From assembly GCA_934045905.1 (NCBI GenBank), contig OW203768.1:1392316-1456315 (forward strand): 64,000 bases of DNA, read 5' to 3'. Made by a program: the position numbers and the translations under genes. This stretch comes from Leuctra nigra (taxonomy: Eukaryota; Arthropoda; Insecta; Plecoptera; Leuctridae). Under the pieces are notes generated by a model, which searched no databases, was not told the origin of the DNA, and saw only the letters and a program-made list of their open reading frames with translations. Positions 10,951-23,000 of this stretch are shown here, in pieces (positions within the stretch are counted from its first letter, which is position 1; every line of letters starts with the position of its first letter).

Positions 10951-11143
10951 AATGACATGGCAGTGGTGACGGTTTGTTCCGTTGGAGTAAGAGTAAACGA
11001 ATAAGAGACCGCGCTGCCAGCAACATCGTCGCAGTCAACCGCCAGAAGATGAAGGAAGTACATCCTTCGAAACGTCGCGAACGGCCCTTATCAGGGCCAC
11101 CAGCACCTCCAACGGAACAAACCGTCACCACTGCCATGTCATT
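10951..11143. repeat. Perfect 37-bp inverted repeat with 119-bp spacer
   Basis: The arms 10951-10987 and 11107-11143 are exact reverse complements (left arm starts AATGACATGGCAGTGGTGAC, right arm ends CACTGCCATGTCATT). The spacer is GC-rich and open on the plus strand, reading KRIRDRAASNIVAVNRQKMK and PSKRRERPLSGPPAPP. I recognise no protein, and no target-site duplication is clear. Confidence 0.85.
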
Positions 11144-11219
11144 ACAAGATGGTTCCGAAAACGTCCACGACAACAAACAGTACAATCTTTTAGTTTTACA
11201 ACACCAGTGGTGGAATTGA

Positions 11220-12064
11220 GATATCTGCTAGATATGATCAAATCAAAACCCAAAAAACAAAATCAAAATGGCATTAAGCATGATCTGAAAGGATCCCTTG
11301 TATTAGACCTGCAAGGAGTTGATTAGTTTTAACTTTTCAAAATGTATCGTAAATGGCACATAAAATCACAGGAAAAATGCTGTGAAATTTAAAAATCCAT
11401 GTAAAAGGATACCATCTTCAAATACTAGCAAAATTCATTTAAGTTGTATGGTTTGTCAATACAAATTCGTTATGAGGGATGCTTGACACCCACATCTGAC
11501 ATTGAACATGGACCACCACTTACTTTCATTAAACAGAATATAGGAAGATGTGTAATACACAAATCCAGAAATCTGAGTGGTTCTAATTTCTACAAAATTC
11601 AGTTCGATATTCCAGATCTATCGACGTAGGTGATCGTAAAAATTGGCGGTGGAAATGTCAATCTACCTGGACAACCAAAAAGCATGTGAAACAAAGAACC
11701 AGAGCCACCCTGATACTTCTGGATTGGTCTATGGGAACGCTGCGATATGGAGCATGAACTCCGTGGCCGATACGCAGGTCCTCGTACAATGAGAGACTTG
11801 GGAGGTGTGGAACGTCCCAGTGACATGGCCATCTAGCGGCCTTGGTTCCCGCCCATGACACAATGTACAGCGGTAAGACATAGGAAGCGGAGACACGCGG
11901 TTGGTACACCTGACCCAGCAGACGTTTACTCCTTCTTTTCATGGCTGCTCAAGTCTGAAACAAACAAAATATCACATGACTGAGATATTTGGCAAACAAA
12001 ATCAGTTGAACTTCGTTTGGGTTACCGTCCCTATTGGAGGCAGTCACATGGTCAAAATAACAGT
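11220..12064. other. Unassigned intergenic DNA, PDCD5 to TMX3
   Basis: A less AT-rich block at about 11640-11945 is open on the minus strand (94 codons) and partly open on the plus strand, but I recognise no product and see no splice pattern. It could be a decayed mobile element. The rest shows nothing recognisable. Confidence 0.5.
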
Positions 12065-12502
12065 AAGGTTGTGTGAACCAGTTTGAAAACCAGTTAGAAC
12101 CGAACCGGGCCTAAAGGTTCAATTTTCAAGCTCCCAGGTTTGTTTTTCGAACCTTATAAAATGCTTCATGATTGTTTATTAGCGTTATTGATTCAATAAT
12201 ATCAACGAGTGTAACTGTAATCAATTAAAATCACTTGTCTTGATTGGTCACATCACATTTCTTCAAGTGAAGACACTGAGAAAGTATTGTTGGCAACAGT
12301 AACAGGTGTTTTTCCATGATTAATAAACAGAGAAACCCCAATATTCCATTGCTTTGTGTTAAATTTATGTAATCTCTTCAGTACTAAAAATAATTACTTG
12401 AATAGCTATTCACAGTTTTAAAGGTTCAGGTTCGGAAAAGGTACGGAAATTTAGAGGTTCGGGTTCGGTTCAACTTCAAGATTGGAGGTTCGCACAACCC
12501 TA
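12065..12502. mobile_element. hAT-like MITE with GGTTCG-rich ends (copy 1)
   Basis: Ends are AAGGTTGTGTGAACC and, inverted, AGGGTTGTGCGAACC. The interior repeats GGTTCGG/CCGAACC motifs. The same family in reverse order occupies 27293-27701, sharing the block reading GGGCCTAAAGGTTCAATTTTC. No convincing target duplication remains. Confidence 0.75.
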
Positions 12503-12562
12503 GTGAAGATCCCATTGAGTGTGTACATTCGTGGAAATAAATAGCTGTCATTCTCCTCATCA

Positions 12563-12585
12563 CCCCCCCCCCCCCCCCCCCCCCC
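12563..12585. repeat. Poly(C) tract, 23 bp
   Basis: Uninterrupted C run directly abutting the predicted TMX3 stop codon. Prone to assembly and length error. Confidence 0.9.
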
Positions 12586-15500
12586 TCATTCAAACAACTT
12601 TTCCTGTGATAAGGATCGAGGGAGAGGAGCCTTAACTAACGTAAATGAAGGAAAGGGAAGAAGGAGGGTGACAGCCAATAAACGCCGGCACTGTACATAC
12701 CTTCCTCCTCCTCCTCGGCGTCCATGATGTCTGCGCAGCAGATGGAGTAGCAGATGAGGCTGAGGAAGCCGAGCGGCAGACCGAACAGCAGCGAAGTCAG
12801 CACCGGGTTGCCCAGCCACATGTCGTTGAGCGACGTGCGCGCCTCGAAGTACGTGCGGTACGCGCGCACGGGGAACGTGTTGCCTCCGTAGGCCTGCGCA
12901 GAGAAAGCCATGACTTAGACCAGTCACAAGACACTCTACTACAATATTTTTTCTCTCTCCCAACATATCCTTCGACAGACCATAATCTTTCTGATGGAAG
13001 TACAAAATGGTGCAATAGTACGCTCGCAGTGGAAATTACTATAGAGCAGAATGCCAGGACTTTTAGGAAGATTTCAATTATGGAAAAAGTTGTAGAGATG
13101 TTATTTTTATTATTTTCTATAGAGACTGAGAGACAGTGGGAGGACAGAACAAGGTGGAGGCAATTTGTGGAACAATTGGAAGTGGAGGAAGAAGAAGAAG
13201 ACGAGGAGGAGACGCCAGGCATGGCCAGCCGGTCTCCAGTAGTCCTGCGGCCCTAGTGTTGGTGGGAACACCCACCCCCTGACCCATTAAATTGGAACCA
13301 GCGGATAGATTATTAATATTATTATTATTATTATTTTCTATATCCTCAGCCTCAACGGAATTAAATTCCACTGTGAGGATGTAACAGAAACGCGGGAGGA
13401 GAGGAAACCAGGCATGTAGCCTACTTCGAAGGACAGTGTAAAATGCAGAGCACATTCACACCCCACAATCTGCTTATAACTTTATAATTCGATACATTTT
13501 TTTAAAAAAGTAACCAATGATTTTCAATATATGTATTGTCTATCTTCAACGGATTGGTAGATTGAAACGGATTCCACGGATCGGATTGGATTGGTTAGAT
13601 TTTAACAACAACAAAAATTATGATAGACATTCAGACATACTATCAGAAACAAATTCAAACAATACCCACAAGTGTTATTTTAAAAGTTATACACCAAATT
13701 CGAAACGATTTTCTTATACCTCACATGAAGTTTTGTAATTGTTCATTCTCAAAAGACATAAAAATAAAATTGAAAACTTATTATTGGGCAGGAGTTGCAA
13801 ACTACAAGACAAATTAAATGAGTATTTTATACTTCAATATAGTTGTACTATTTAAAAAAAATTTAAATGGTTAATTCAAAAATAAATAAATATGTGCTAT
13901 ATGGAGTGATCGCGTCACGTGAAGCTGCAACTACGTCTGCAAGTGACAAGTGTTCACGTACCGGTGCTGACTCGTTGTGGACTCGCTCCAGGAACATGGT
14001 GAGCGCGTCGGGAGTGAGCTGCAGCGGCTCGTCTTCTGGTATGTGGTGGTGGTTGGTGGTGGAGTTGACCACCAGGAGGTACGGCAGCGGCACCACCGAC
14101 ATCGCGATGGAGTTGGCCAGGTCCGGGCTGCCCACCCAGCCGAACTGGAAGTGTTTGTGGAACTTGTCGCGGTTCTTCTTGATCACCGACTCCACCATGT
14201 CGCGGAACTCCAGCATCTCCGTGGAGACCTGCGACAAACAATAAGTTACATTCCACGCTGGCAGCTTAGCATATTATACATTTTGAGTTCAACTGCTTTA
14301 TCATAAGAGTTTCATAATTATCAGTCATCAGTCATCACACATAGTTTACATTAGAAAAAGTGACTAAATATTAGGGATGTCGGCGGGTACCCGGGCGGTT
14401 CCGGGTAATCAATTACTCGGGTAATAAATAATAATCGCGGGTACCAAAAAAAAAATTTTAAATTACATTTTTTTTTTTTTTTTTTTTTAGAGTGTAGCTG
14501 CAAGACATTTGTTTACGCACCGTTATCAGCTGCGTCTCAAGGGGAAGCTCAACGACCTTGCTTGTTCTGGGGGGTGAGAGAGGAATGGGGAAGGAGGGGT
14601 GAAATCATGTGTCGGGAGTAGGAAGCATGGGAAAAATGCGTCTGTATTTTTTTTTCAATCACACTGTAGCACAGTGAAAACGTTGAGTCCAGGGTGGCTA
14701 TTCTCGAAAGTTCGCATCAACCATGCGGAATTGGAAATGTTCGCACGCCAAGTTCGTCAACGAAAGTCATGATGCGAACTTACCTATTCTCGAGATTTAC
14801 TTTCGCGTGGCAAAACTGACATCTACATCCTCCTTAGCAACCGCACAAACAACAAAACACAGGCGTGTCGACTTTAGGCAAAGTTCGGAATTATACGAAT
14901 TGACCAATGGGAACGAAGATTTTCAATTTGAATTTAAGAATTTCACGAAGGCCGTGTCTGATTAAAACTGGCTGTGAGGTAGAAATCTTTTGTCATTCTT
15001 CTTTAGAATTTAGAATAAGAATATTCATTGTTGTCGAAATATGAAGCAAATAACGAGGGAAAGGAAAAGTTTATTAAAATTATTTTATTTATATTACACT
15101 CCAAGGTATTTATAATATTTACTCTTGTTTCTACATTTTCCAAACCAGCATTATGATAAATGCGTCCATAATAAAGACAAAGTTTGACTGTGTCGTTTGA
15201 CATAACCTTAAAAACTGCACGAGGAAGTGATTTCAAGGGCCCTACACCGAATGAACATTTCCGCATGTCATTTTCACATTTGGGCGGCGGTTTCAAACTC
15301 GAGAATACGATTTCGCATGATTTGACGCCATTGCATGCGGATGTGAACATTTCCACATGCGGTTTCAACTCGAGAATAGGCACCCTGAGTAGAAAGGTGC
15401 ACAAATTCGTGTTTTCTTATGATTGAAGTTGTTAGTTATCAAAGAATGTTATCATGTCCTGTCCTGTTTTCTCAAATTCTTTTCAAGGACAAGCACACAG

Positions 15501-18500
15501 ATGGCCCTGAGAGAGGGTCATTTTCTCCTCTCACGCAGCTAAGTGCCACGTGTTTATTTACCTAAACCCCTACCCCCTTACCTAGCCACCTACCACCAAA
15601 AAAATAAAAATAAAAAATTATTATTTTTTTTTTTAGGGGGGGTTCAATTACCCGATTTCGACCCGAGTATTTATGACGGGTACCCGATTCCTGATTTTTG
15701 GACCCGCCGACATCCCTACTAAATATCACACAAAACAGCTCCATCAATTTATAAATTCACATGTGATTTTTAGTTTTTACTTTTATAACAGCCAACTTAA
15801 GGCCAATACATATCACGTGACTTTATTTCTCTACATCCGATCAAAAGAAATAGTTACCTATGAGTACATACCTTACATCGTTCATGTTGAGTAATCCAAG
15901 GTGATTTATTAAGGAAATTCACTGCATACTGGAGCTTATCAATATTTGCAGTCAATATTATTTAATTTTGCAGTGGTTTTATAATAAAAACAACACAAAT
16001 CTAGTGTATAAGTACGCGTGTGAAGACTGTCAAAACCAAGTGCTGTTCGTTTAAACATTACATTCATAATAGTGATATAATTAATATCTCAACATTTCGT
16101 TGGAAAGATGAAGAAAGAGCGCATGTTTTGTTGGCAAAATTGTGTCAGGTTTGTGATGCATATGTGCCCTTTTATTAGATTAAAGTTTGCTGTTCTTGGC
16201 AACTCATAGGATTTCCTTAAACTTCAGGTCTTGATTTGAGAATATTTAGGTGCAAGGAAGTAAAATCATCTAATAAGTTATTTTCGCAGTTCTTTTCTGC
16301 GTAGATTTGTTCCAACAGATGTGTCCTAACTTATCTGATGAGTGAGAAGTATTTGCTAAACTGAACCCTTCCAAATGAAAATGTGTAGCTTTTTGGTTGA
16401 AAAGTCGCGTGATATGCAGCCACCTTAAGAGATAAGGTCAATACAGGCACCATGTTTAACAGGTTACCAGATTTTTTAAAATATTTTGAATGTATTTTTA
16501 CTTCAATCTCCAGCACCACTGACTTATCGATTGTCTGATCAATTCGTCATTTTCTGAAGTGTCCCAAGTATTTAGGTACTTTTATTCATATAATTACGAG
16601 TAATCAATACTGCCTACCGATGGCAATTCTGTTCAAATTTCACTTCTCACAGGCAGAAAATAGTACCTTATAGATAATTTTTGAGAAAGATTAACAAATT
16701 GTGTAGTGTAACTACATTTCTAAACAAAATCTCTAAATTGGAACTCGTGACAGAATGTCAAGTCAGCTACTACGAGCCGTGTGATACAATGTGGACCGAG
16801 CGGCTCACCTCCTGCAGTTTGTTCTCCTCAACGACGGCCAGCACCAGGTTCTTGCGCGTCTGCAGCATCTGGTGGATGTTGCCGCGCGTGATCTTGGGGA
16901 ACGTCGGGAAGCGTTCCGCGTTGATCCACTCGTACATGGTGGCGTTCAGCGCGTCCTGCGCCGGCGCGGGATCCACCGAGACACCTGCAACGCAAGGGAT
17001 GATGAACCATGGGCCACTCTAGCCGTTAGCCCGTTGGGAGCAAGTTACAGATGCAATAATGTTGACAAAAGCAAATAAATAAAAGGTAGGTTAGGTACCA
17101 AAAAGACAGAAAAGTACAAAATAAATAAATACGATAATTTATATAGTGGAGGGATGACATAGAATAGGATGTTGCGGAGAGAGGCGAAGATTAAGGAAAG
17201 AGAAATGATGGGATGACAGAGAAAGATGAAAGGATTTGGTGCAGCGGCAGGTGAAGGAAGCAATGGAGAGTGAAGACGATGAGGAAGAAGTCAGACTTGC
17301 CAACCGGCTTCGGCATCCCAGGAGGCCCTAGAGGACGGTGGAGCTACCTCAATCCGCAACCCGACATCGTGGATTGCGAAATTTATATAGAATTTTTAGT
17401 GCCAAATATTAACTGGATCATAACAAATAAAGGAAAGTCACATTGAATGGGGTATTCTATTTCTAAGTAATCACCAGTATTTTTTGTTAACCTACAACTA
17501 GGAATGGATCTTTTATGAAAACTCATAGGTACAATTTTTTACATCGATTTCATGATTTAGTGTAAATTATTGTCAATTTTGAGCTTTGTGCAAATTGGTG
17601 CCTCACAACTAGAGGAAATAATATCATCAATCCACCCACCATCAAAGAAGTAGTGCGATCCCTCCTTATAGACGAAGATGCCCGGCAGATTGTCCACCTC
17701 CACGTGGTTCTTTGCGATCTCCTCGTAGACGGAGTAGAAGAAGCCGTGGGGCTGGAGCTTCTCCGCGATCTCCGTGTACGTGCCCCAGAGGGCGCCCTCC
17801 TGCTCGCCCACGTAGACGAAGAAGAGCGGGTTGCCGGCCTTGAGGTTGTCCATGCTCTCGGGCCGCGTGATGTGCTGCACGGGCGGGCCGGCCACGCGCG
17901 TCGCGAAGTTCATGATGTCCTCCTTCGTGCGGTCGCCCTTGAACGTGTACTGCGACTCCCCCTTCAGACTGCAGGCAATAGCATTCATTGGCAGCAATAC
18001 AGTGTAGCACACAGCATTTTAATGGGTTATTCTGATGCAGAGAATGTAGGTAGGTACTATTGATGTTTTGTAGAGATGGGCCGATTCCGATTCCGATTCT
18101 CGAGACTGTCCATATTTTAGCGATTCCGATTCTTTTTGAAAATCCCGCCCTTTTAGCTTGATATTTTAGGTTAAAAACATCGCCAAAGCACAATTCTTAG
18201 TATTACTACTTACTTTCCAACAAAATTAAAGATCTAACACATTAAAAATACATTAAATGTTGTTTTCCTACAACTTTTTTGATTTTTTAATTACTAACCT
18301 GAGGGCAAAATACAGTGAGGTTTGTAGGTATTTGTGAAGAATCGGAATCGGAATCGCAAGAATCGGAGCTAAGAATCGGTATCGGAATCGTGAAATTTTG
18401 GAAATGGCCCATCTCTAATGTTTTGTATTCTACTCACTAAAGGGGCCATTAATTAGTTTAATCTTCAATTTAGTTAAGTTCCACATAGGGAAATGTGATG

Positions 18501-19381
18501 TATCACCATTGACCATTACTGTGGCATAGATTTAAAAACTCATAGTCAATGTAACCTGAGGTAAATTTAAACTGAGGAAATAAGCTCTGGAATAAAATTG
18601 CTGTAGTATATATAATGGTAATAGGTAGGACTTAGTTTTCTGAAGTGGAGTTTAAGCTAACTGTAGTTTAACTTTAAACTATTGGTATGGGCCCTTATTA
18701 CTAGTTCTGAAATTGAATAATTTTTATTGGGAGATGATGATGATTGATGAATAATAAGGAAGTGGGAAGGCGGTGGTCACTCAACTGAGGGAAACCACGG
18801 AGAAACCTGTCACGAAGAACGGCTCAGGGAATGCAAGTCCAGCGCTTTACTGCTCGAGCCGACTTGCTCTCTAACAATATTTGACAGTTTAAATAGTACC
18901 GCTATGACACTCACAACATTATCGTCGGGAAGCCGCTGATCTTGAACTCAGTTGCCATGGTGGTGAATCTCGTGCAGTCGACTCTGCCCACTCGAATGTT
19001 GGTGTTGTGTAGGCTCTGTGCAACGTGCGACCAGATGGGCTCTAGTCGCTTGCAGTGGCCACACCACGGTGCGTAGAACTAACAGACACATTGATCACAA
19101 TCAATAACAACCATAGCTCATTACTCGCAGTTATCAATTCATTTATACTCACCATTATTAGCCATTGGCCCTCCTTCGCTATGTCCAGAAAACGATCGCT
19201 TAATTCCAAAACACGCGACGACTGTACATGAGATAGGAGGCCTGTAGGTACAAAGAAAGACGTGAAAAATCATATCTAGATTGTGAGATAATTACGAAGC
19301 AGCCTTGTAGTTTCATTACATTCGAAAATACACAATTAACTTACCAAATAAAAATATAAACAGTACTACTTTACTCTTCAT
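12586..19381 (-). CDS. TMX3: Thioredoxin-related transmembrane protein 3 (PDI family)
   Basis: Eight exons: 19381-19345, 19241-19153, 19078-18915, 17968-17640, 16984-16809, 14228-13962, 12893-12701 and 12635-12586. All joins keep phase and give 434 residues (human TMX3 454). The order is a signal peptide (MKSKVVLFIFLFGLLSHVQS), the thioredoxin domain with FYAPWCGHCKRLEPIW, FKGDRTKEDIMNFA, two further thioredoxin-like domains (FFVYVGEQEG; WINAERFPTFPKITRG; HFQFGWVGSPDLANS), then a membrane segment with LLFGLPLGFLSLICYSIC and a short acidic tail. TMX3 is an ER membrane oxidoreductase with the CGHC active site (family knowledge). The first seven exons are firm. The last one (VKAPLPRSLSQEKLFE) rests on a good polypyrimidine acceptor only and lacks the usual KKxx ER-retrieval end, so the true C-terminus is uncertain. 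Confidence 0.9.
13122..13336 (+). mobile_element. Short 5'-truncated copy of the LINE at 2655
   Basis: Starts at ACTGAGAGACAGTGGGAGGA and follows the 3' end of the longer LINE: acidic run, TPGMASRSPVVLRP, the same TAG, the same 3' UTR and a (TTA)n tail. Only about 200 bp was inserted. Antisense in the TMX3 intron between exons 6 and 7. Confidence 0.9.
13337..13480 (+). repeat. Retroposon fragment, related to 23919-24310
   Basis: Follows the (TTA)n tract and shares, with the longer copy at 24 kb, the blocks GGAGGAGAGGAAACC, GGCATGTAGCCTACT and GAAGGACAGTGTAA. No coding capacity is recognised. Confidence 0.55.
13597..13850 (-). repeat. Dispersed repeat (copies at 37560 and 57880)
   Basis: Inverted relative to 37560-37790 and 57880-58110. 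Shared landmarks are AAAGTTATACACCAAATTCG and the stretch around TTGTTCATTCTC. Small ORFs in all three copies are incidental. Confidence 0.7.
14372..15718. mobile_element. Non-autonomous hAT-like element, 8-bp TSD ctaaatat
   Basis: Both ends read TAGGGATGTCGGCGGGT inward. CTAAATAT is duplicated exactly at 14364-14371 and 15719-15726. The subterminal DNA repeats GGGTACCCG. There is no transposase ORF. A second element (14689-15387) is nested inside. It lies in the TMX3 intron between exons 5 and 6. Confidence 0.9.
14689..15387. mobile_element. Nested MITE with CAGGGTGSCTATTCTCGA ends
   Basis: The left end CCAGGGTGGCTATTCTCGA matches the inverted right end CAGGGTGCCTATTCTCGAG. Both subterminal regions repeat variants of ATGCGGAAATG / CATTTCCGCATG. 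AGT flanks both sides. A decayed copy of the right end is at about 31770-31951. Confidence 0.75.
17150..17390 (+). repeat. Possible LINE 3'-end remnant
   Basis: An A/G-rich stretch followed by GACTTGCCAACCGGCTTCGG and CAGGAGGCCCTAGAGGACGG resembles the acidic tail, stop and 3' UTR layout of the LINE at 4 kb, but sequence identity is low. Confidence 0.35.
18071..18417. mobile_element. Non-autonomous hAT-like element, 8-bp TSD atgttttg
   Basis: Ends are TAGAGATGGGCC on both sides, inverted. ATGTTTTG flanks exactly at 18063-18070 and 18418-18425. The interior starts with repeated ATTCCG and ends with GAATCGG repeats. It lies in the TMX3 intron between exons 3 and 4. Confidence 0.9.
18726..18895. 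repeat. SINE-like dispersed repeat (GGGAGATGATGATGA family)
   Basis: TTGGGAGATGATGATGA followed by a GGAAG...GGTCACT block recurs in diverged form at about 28420-28603 and partly at 20905-20990. Function is unknown. Confidence 0.4.
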
Positions 19382-19507
19382 TGTCAGATACAGAAATCGA
19401 GTAAAAATTGTGTCTATAATCTAATCAATCGATGCTTGAACTGTCACCAATGCATTGTACATCTAATATTACTAATATAAGACATGAATTATAATTTAAT
19501 TATAATT

Positions 19508-19630
19508 ATGAGTAAAGAACCGGAAAATATTGAAGAATATGACAGTGACAGCAGAAGTTGTCAGATTTTAAAGATGGCTGCCGAAATAGTTCCAAAAACG
19601 ATCGTAGCAAAAAACTGGAGGGGCCTTTAA
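19508..19630 (+). other. Small ORF divergent from TMX3, unassigned
   Basis: A 40-codon frame (MSKEPENIEEYDSDSRSC onward) starts 127 bp upstream of the TMX3 start on the opposite strand. The acidic, soluble composition and divergent position hint at a short gene or first exon, but length alone does not exclude chance. Confidence 0.25.
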
Positions 19631-20032
19631 TTGGCGCGGGAATTCAAAATTTTAAAAACTTGATTAGAGTGCTAGTTTCTTTTTTGGAAGCTAAAATCAA
19701 AAAATTTGATAGAATAGGTACTTATTAAAAAAATAGGATAAGGAACCTTACAATTTGTACAAAGATGGGCAATTACACACAAAAAAAACTAGTAGTAAGT
19801 ACTTATACACATAAAATTTTATTTCATTTGTCTGAAAATAACACATTTTTGGTGCAAATAGGTACATAATATTTTATACATAAATACTTTGGCTCTAGCA
19901 CTCTCACATTATCTGCTAAGACACATTTATTACTGCAGCGTTAAAAATATGTTATCCAGTAGGCAAGATTTGGCAAATTACTTCAGCTACGTTACACGTA
20001 TCACATTCACAGCATGAAAACGAAACACATTA
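19631..20032. other. Intergenic, downstream of AHI1; no gene
   Basis: AT-rich. AATAAA on the minus strand at 19931-19926, about 100 bp after the AHI1 stop, is the probable poly(A) signal. Confidence 0.5.
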
Positions 20033-23000
20033 TCATGCTCTCTCTTTAATCCTACGTCTATCTCTTGCCGTCCCTTCAGCAGTTGTCCTTCCATTGGTCA
20101 CGATCTCAGTAGCAGTCGGAGGGCTTTCAGAAGGCGTCTTCTTCAAAGTTGAAGGGCTTTTAGATGGCGTCATCGTCATGGTCGCAGGGCTTTTAGATGG
20201 TGTCTTCGCAGCCGCATGGCTTTTAGATGGCGTCTTCTTCAAAGTTGAAGGGCTTTTAGATGGTGTCGTCGCAGCCGCAAGGCTTTTAGCCGGTGTGGCC
20301 AGCAACACTTTATCCATCCTCTCGATGATCTCGTTCAGCTTCATCCTCGTGTCCCCGTCCTTGACCGGCGTCGAGGAAACCAACTTACTGGCAGTGAATG
20401 AATCCCCGTGACCTTGAGAAACATCCGCAACGAGATCCTCCTTCTTCGTTTCCTCGGTGACCTTGGTCAGCATCTGCAGTCCTACCGACGCGCCGTCCGA
20501 GGTCTTGTCGAAGCCGGCTAGAACCACTCCGGTGTGGCTGGTGGCGGAACAGAAGGCGGCCATGTGCTCGAACGGATGGTAATCCACGCAGCTGGCCGCA
20601 CCCTCGAACTGCAGGCCCGAGTACACGGCCGTCTGCTCCCCGGTGTCTGAGTTCCAAACGCAGACTGTCCCGTCTTCCGTGGCCGCCAACACGAGGCCGC
20701 CGCACGGGGATATCGTGGAGTATGCCTGCACTCTACAGGCAGGGCACAGAGGTGTTAGTCATAACATAGCACTGAGGCCCTCTTCTAGAACTGTTGAATT
20801 CCCAATTCTGATGGAATTCGATTTCATGCAAATTTAATCCTTATGGCCATGACCGGATTCCATCAGAATGGAATTGGGAAAACGTTCCGAAATAGACTTC
20901 CTGTTCCTCAACCAGGCGAATGGAAGCAGAGGAATGATTATGATGATGATGATGATGATGATGATGAAGAAGAAGGTGGACATTAGGATGGATGGTAGGA
21001 AGTAGGCATCAAATCAATATATAATTTTAAAATCAAATGGAAATAATTGATTGTCTTGCTTCTTTCCAGTGGCATAATCTATTCTATACGATAATCGAAA
21101 GTAACTGAACTGACACACGATACAGGCAGAAGCAAGAGCCAATCAAACAAGCTGTGTAATATTATCAACTCAAAGTTAGAGCATCGAACTATGTATGTCA
21201 AAAAAAATATAACTAAAATCAAAATGATGTCAAATGATTACCTATACAATTCACAGAATCCAAATGGATGTTGAATCGAAACTAAATAATAACTTCGAGA
21301 TTGAAGTATTAAAACATGGTACACACTGTCAAGTACAGCTACGATTACAGTTCGAAGCGCCAACGTGTCGACGTTGAAAGATGAACATGGTTTATGTTTC
21401 ATGGACAGCGCTCGGGCGTGTCCGAGAGAGTTACTTGACAGTGTGTCCGGACTTTCAGCACTGACCTGTAGTTGAGTCCGCCGTGGAACCACTGGATCAC
21501 GCTGGCTGTGGTGAGGTCCACCATGCGCAGGAGGCTGTCTCGCGAGTGCACCAGCAGTCTGGATCCTCCGGGATGCAGTGACAGGCTGTTGATGATCACG
21601 TCTTGCAGCTCTCTCACTCTCAGCTCTCTAGAACACAACACCAGTTGCTTCGTCGTAGCACTGTATTCACTGGCATCAAAACAAAACACAAACATTTGCA
21701 AGTGATAAAGGTGGAGGAGTGCTTAACTTTATTAAGGGGGTTTCATGGTTACGGCATAGCTGTTTGCTGTAATTCACACCAAAGATTAATGGAACCATAT
21801 TACATACAACTAGCAAAAAAAAATTGCCCCTTACGGTATCATATAATTAGAAATTCTTGATTGAAGATCATCTTTTCCCCCATAAGATAACACAGGGAGA
21901 CATGAAATCCTCCCGTAAAATTGGTCTTAAATTGCTCCTAAAACCGCAAGAGGAATGACAAAATATTAAAAATAGTCTCAAATTAAAGATAATAATTTTT
22001 AGAATAAGACTGCCGTTTAAAAATATAGGGTCACGGGCCAAATAAGAAAGAAAATGTGTACAATGTGTGAAATTTACCATAAATCTGGCAACATAGCACT
22101 ACAAATATGAATTATTTTGGGATAGTTTAATTGGAACTTCAATTAAAAACATGTAATTGGAGCACACGGTAAGATATAATTGTTTTATGCTGTTGTTTGA
22201 GGCATTATTTCATCGGAGATTTGTATGAATTACGGCGATTTCTAAGCACCATGGCTGGAGCAGTGGGACCACTTTAATTCGAGAAAATAAAGAACACGAC
22301 TGACCTCTGGTGGATTCTTTGGTACTACGATAATGGCGGTTGTAAAGGGATTATTTATGTAAATAAAATATATAAAATTTGCTTTAGTTGTTTGTTATGG
22401 CTGAAAAAGTAAACTTGTAACTAAATCTACAGTTCATTTGTTTCTACTTTTTCACTGCCTTGTGGAAACACGAACATCAAAACAAAAAAGTGCATCTAAA
22501 AATTTTCCTGCCAGAAGTGGCTCCATCACGTATCGCTTATTTGTTCGAATAGGTAAATTTTGACAACAATGTCAAAATAAGCTTCAAATGCCAGTATGTA
22601 ACTCTTCAAGTTTTTGACTACCTATTTTCGCAAAAAAATGGAAAACGCTCTGTGTAACGTGTTGATGAGCGAGCATTTGTATAGCATGTATATACGTTTG
22701 TATATACGTTTGCAAGCTTCTGTTCTACCGACCTTGGAAAGAGCCGAAATGAAATGCTTCAAAGAACAAGTGATAAAATATCTGAAATTCCTTAAGAAAT
22801 TTGACAAATATTTCCAAACAAGCATAAAATGTCTGTAAAACTAAAATTGAAGCTAGCGACAGATTAGTCTGAAAATTTCCAAAAACATCTAAAATGTTGA
22901 TTGCGATACCAATGCAAAATTTTAAGTTGATCAGTCAAAAGGTTCCAGTTTTAAATTTCAAAAAATCACAGGATCCTGTTCAAAAACTATACATCTTATG

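Noticed and set aside
17653..18193. Plus and minus ORFs overlapping TMX3 exon 4 in other frames
   Set aside because: Arg/Leu-rich shadow frames. The TMX3 frame has domain motifs and phase continuity.
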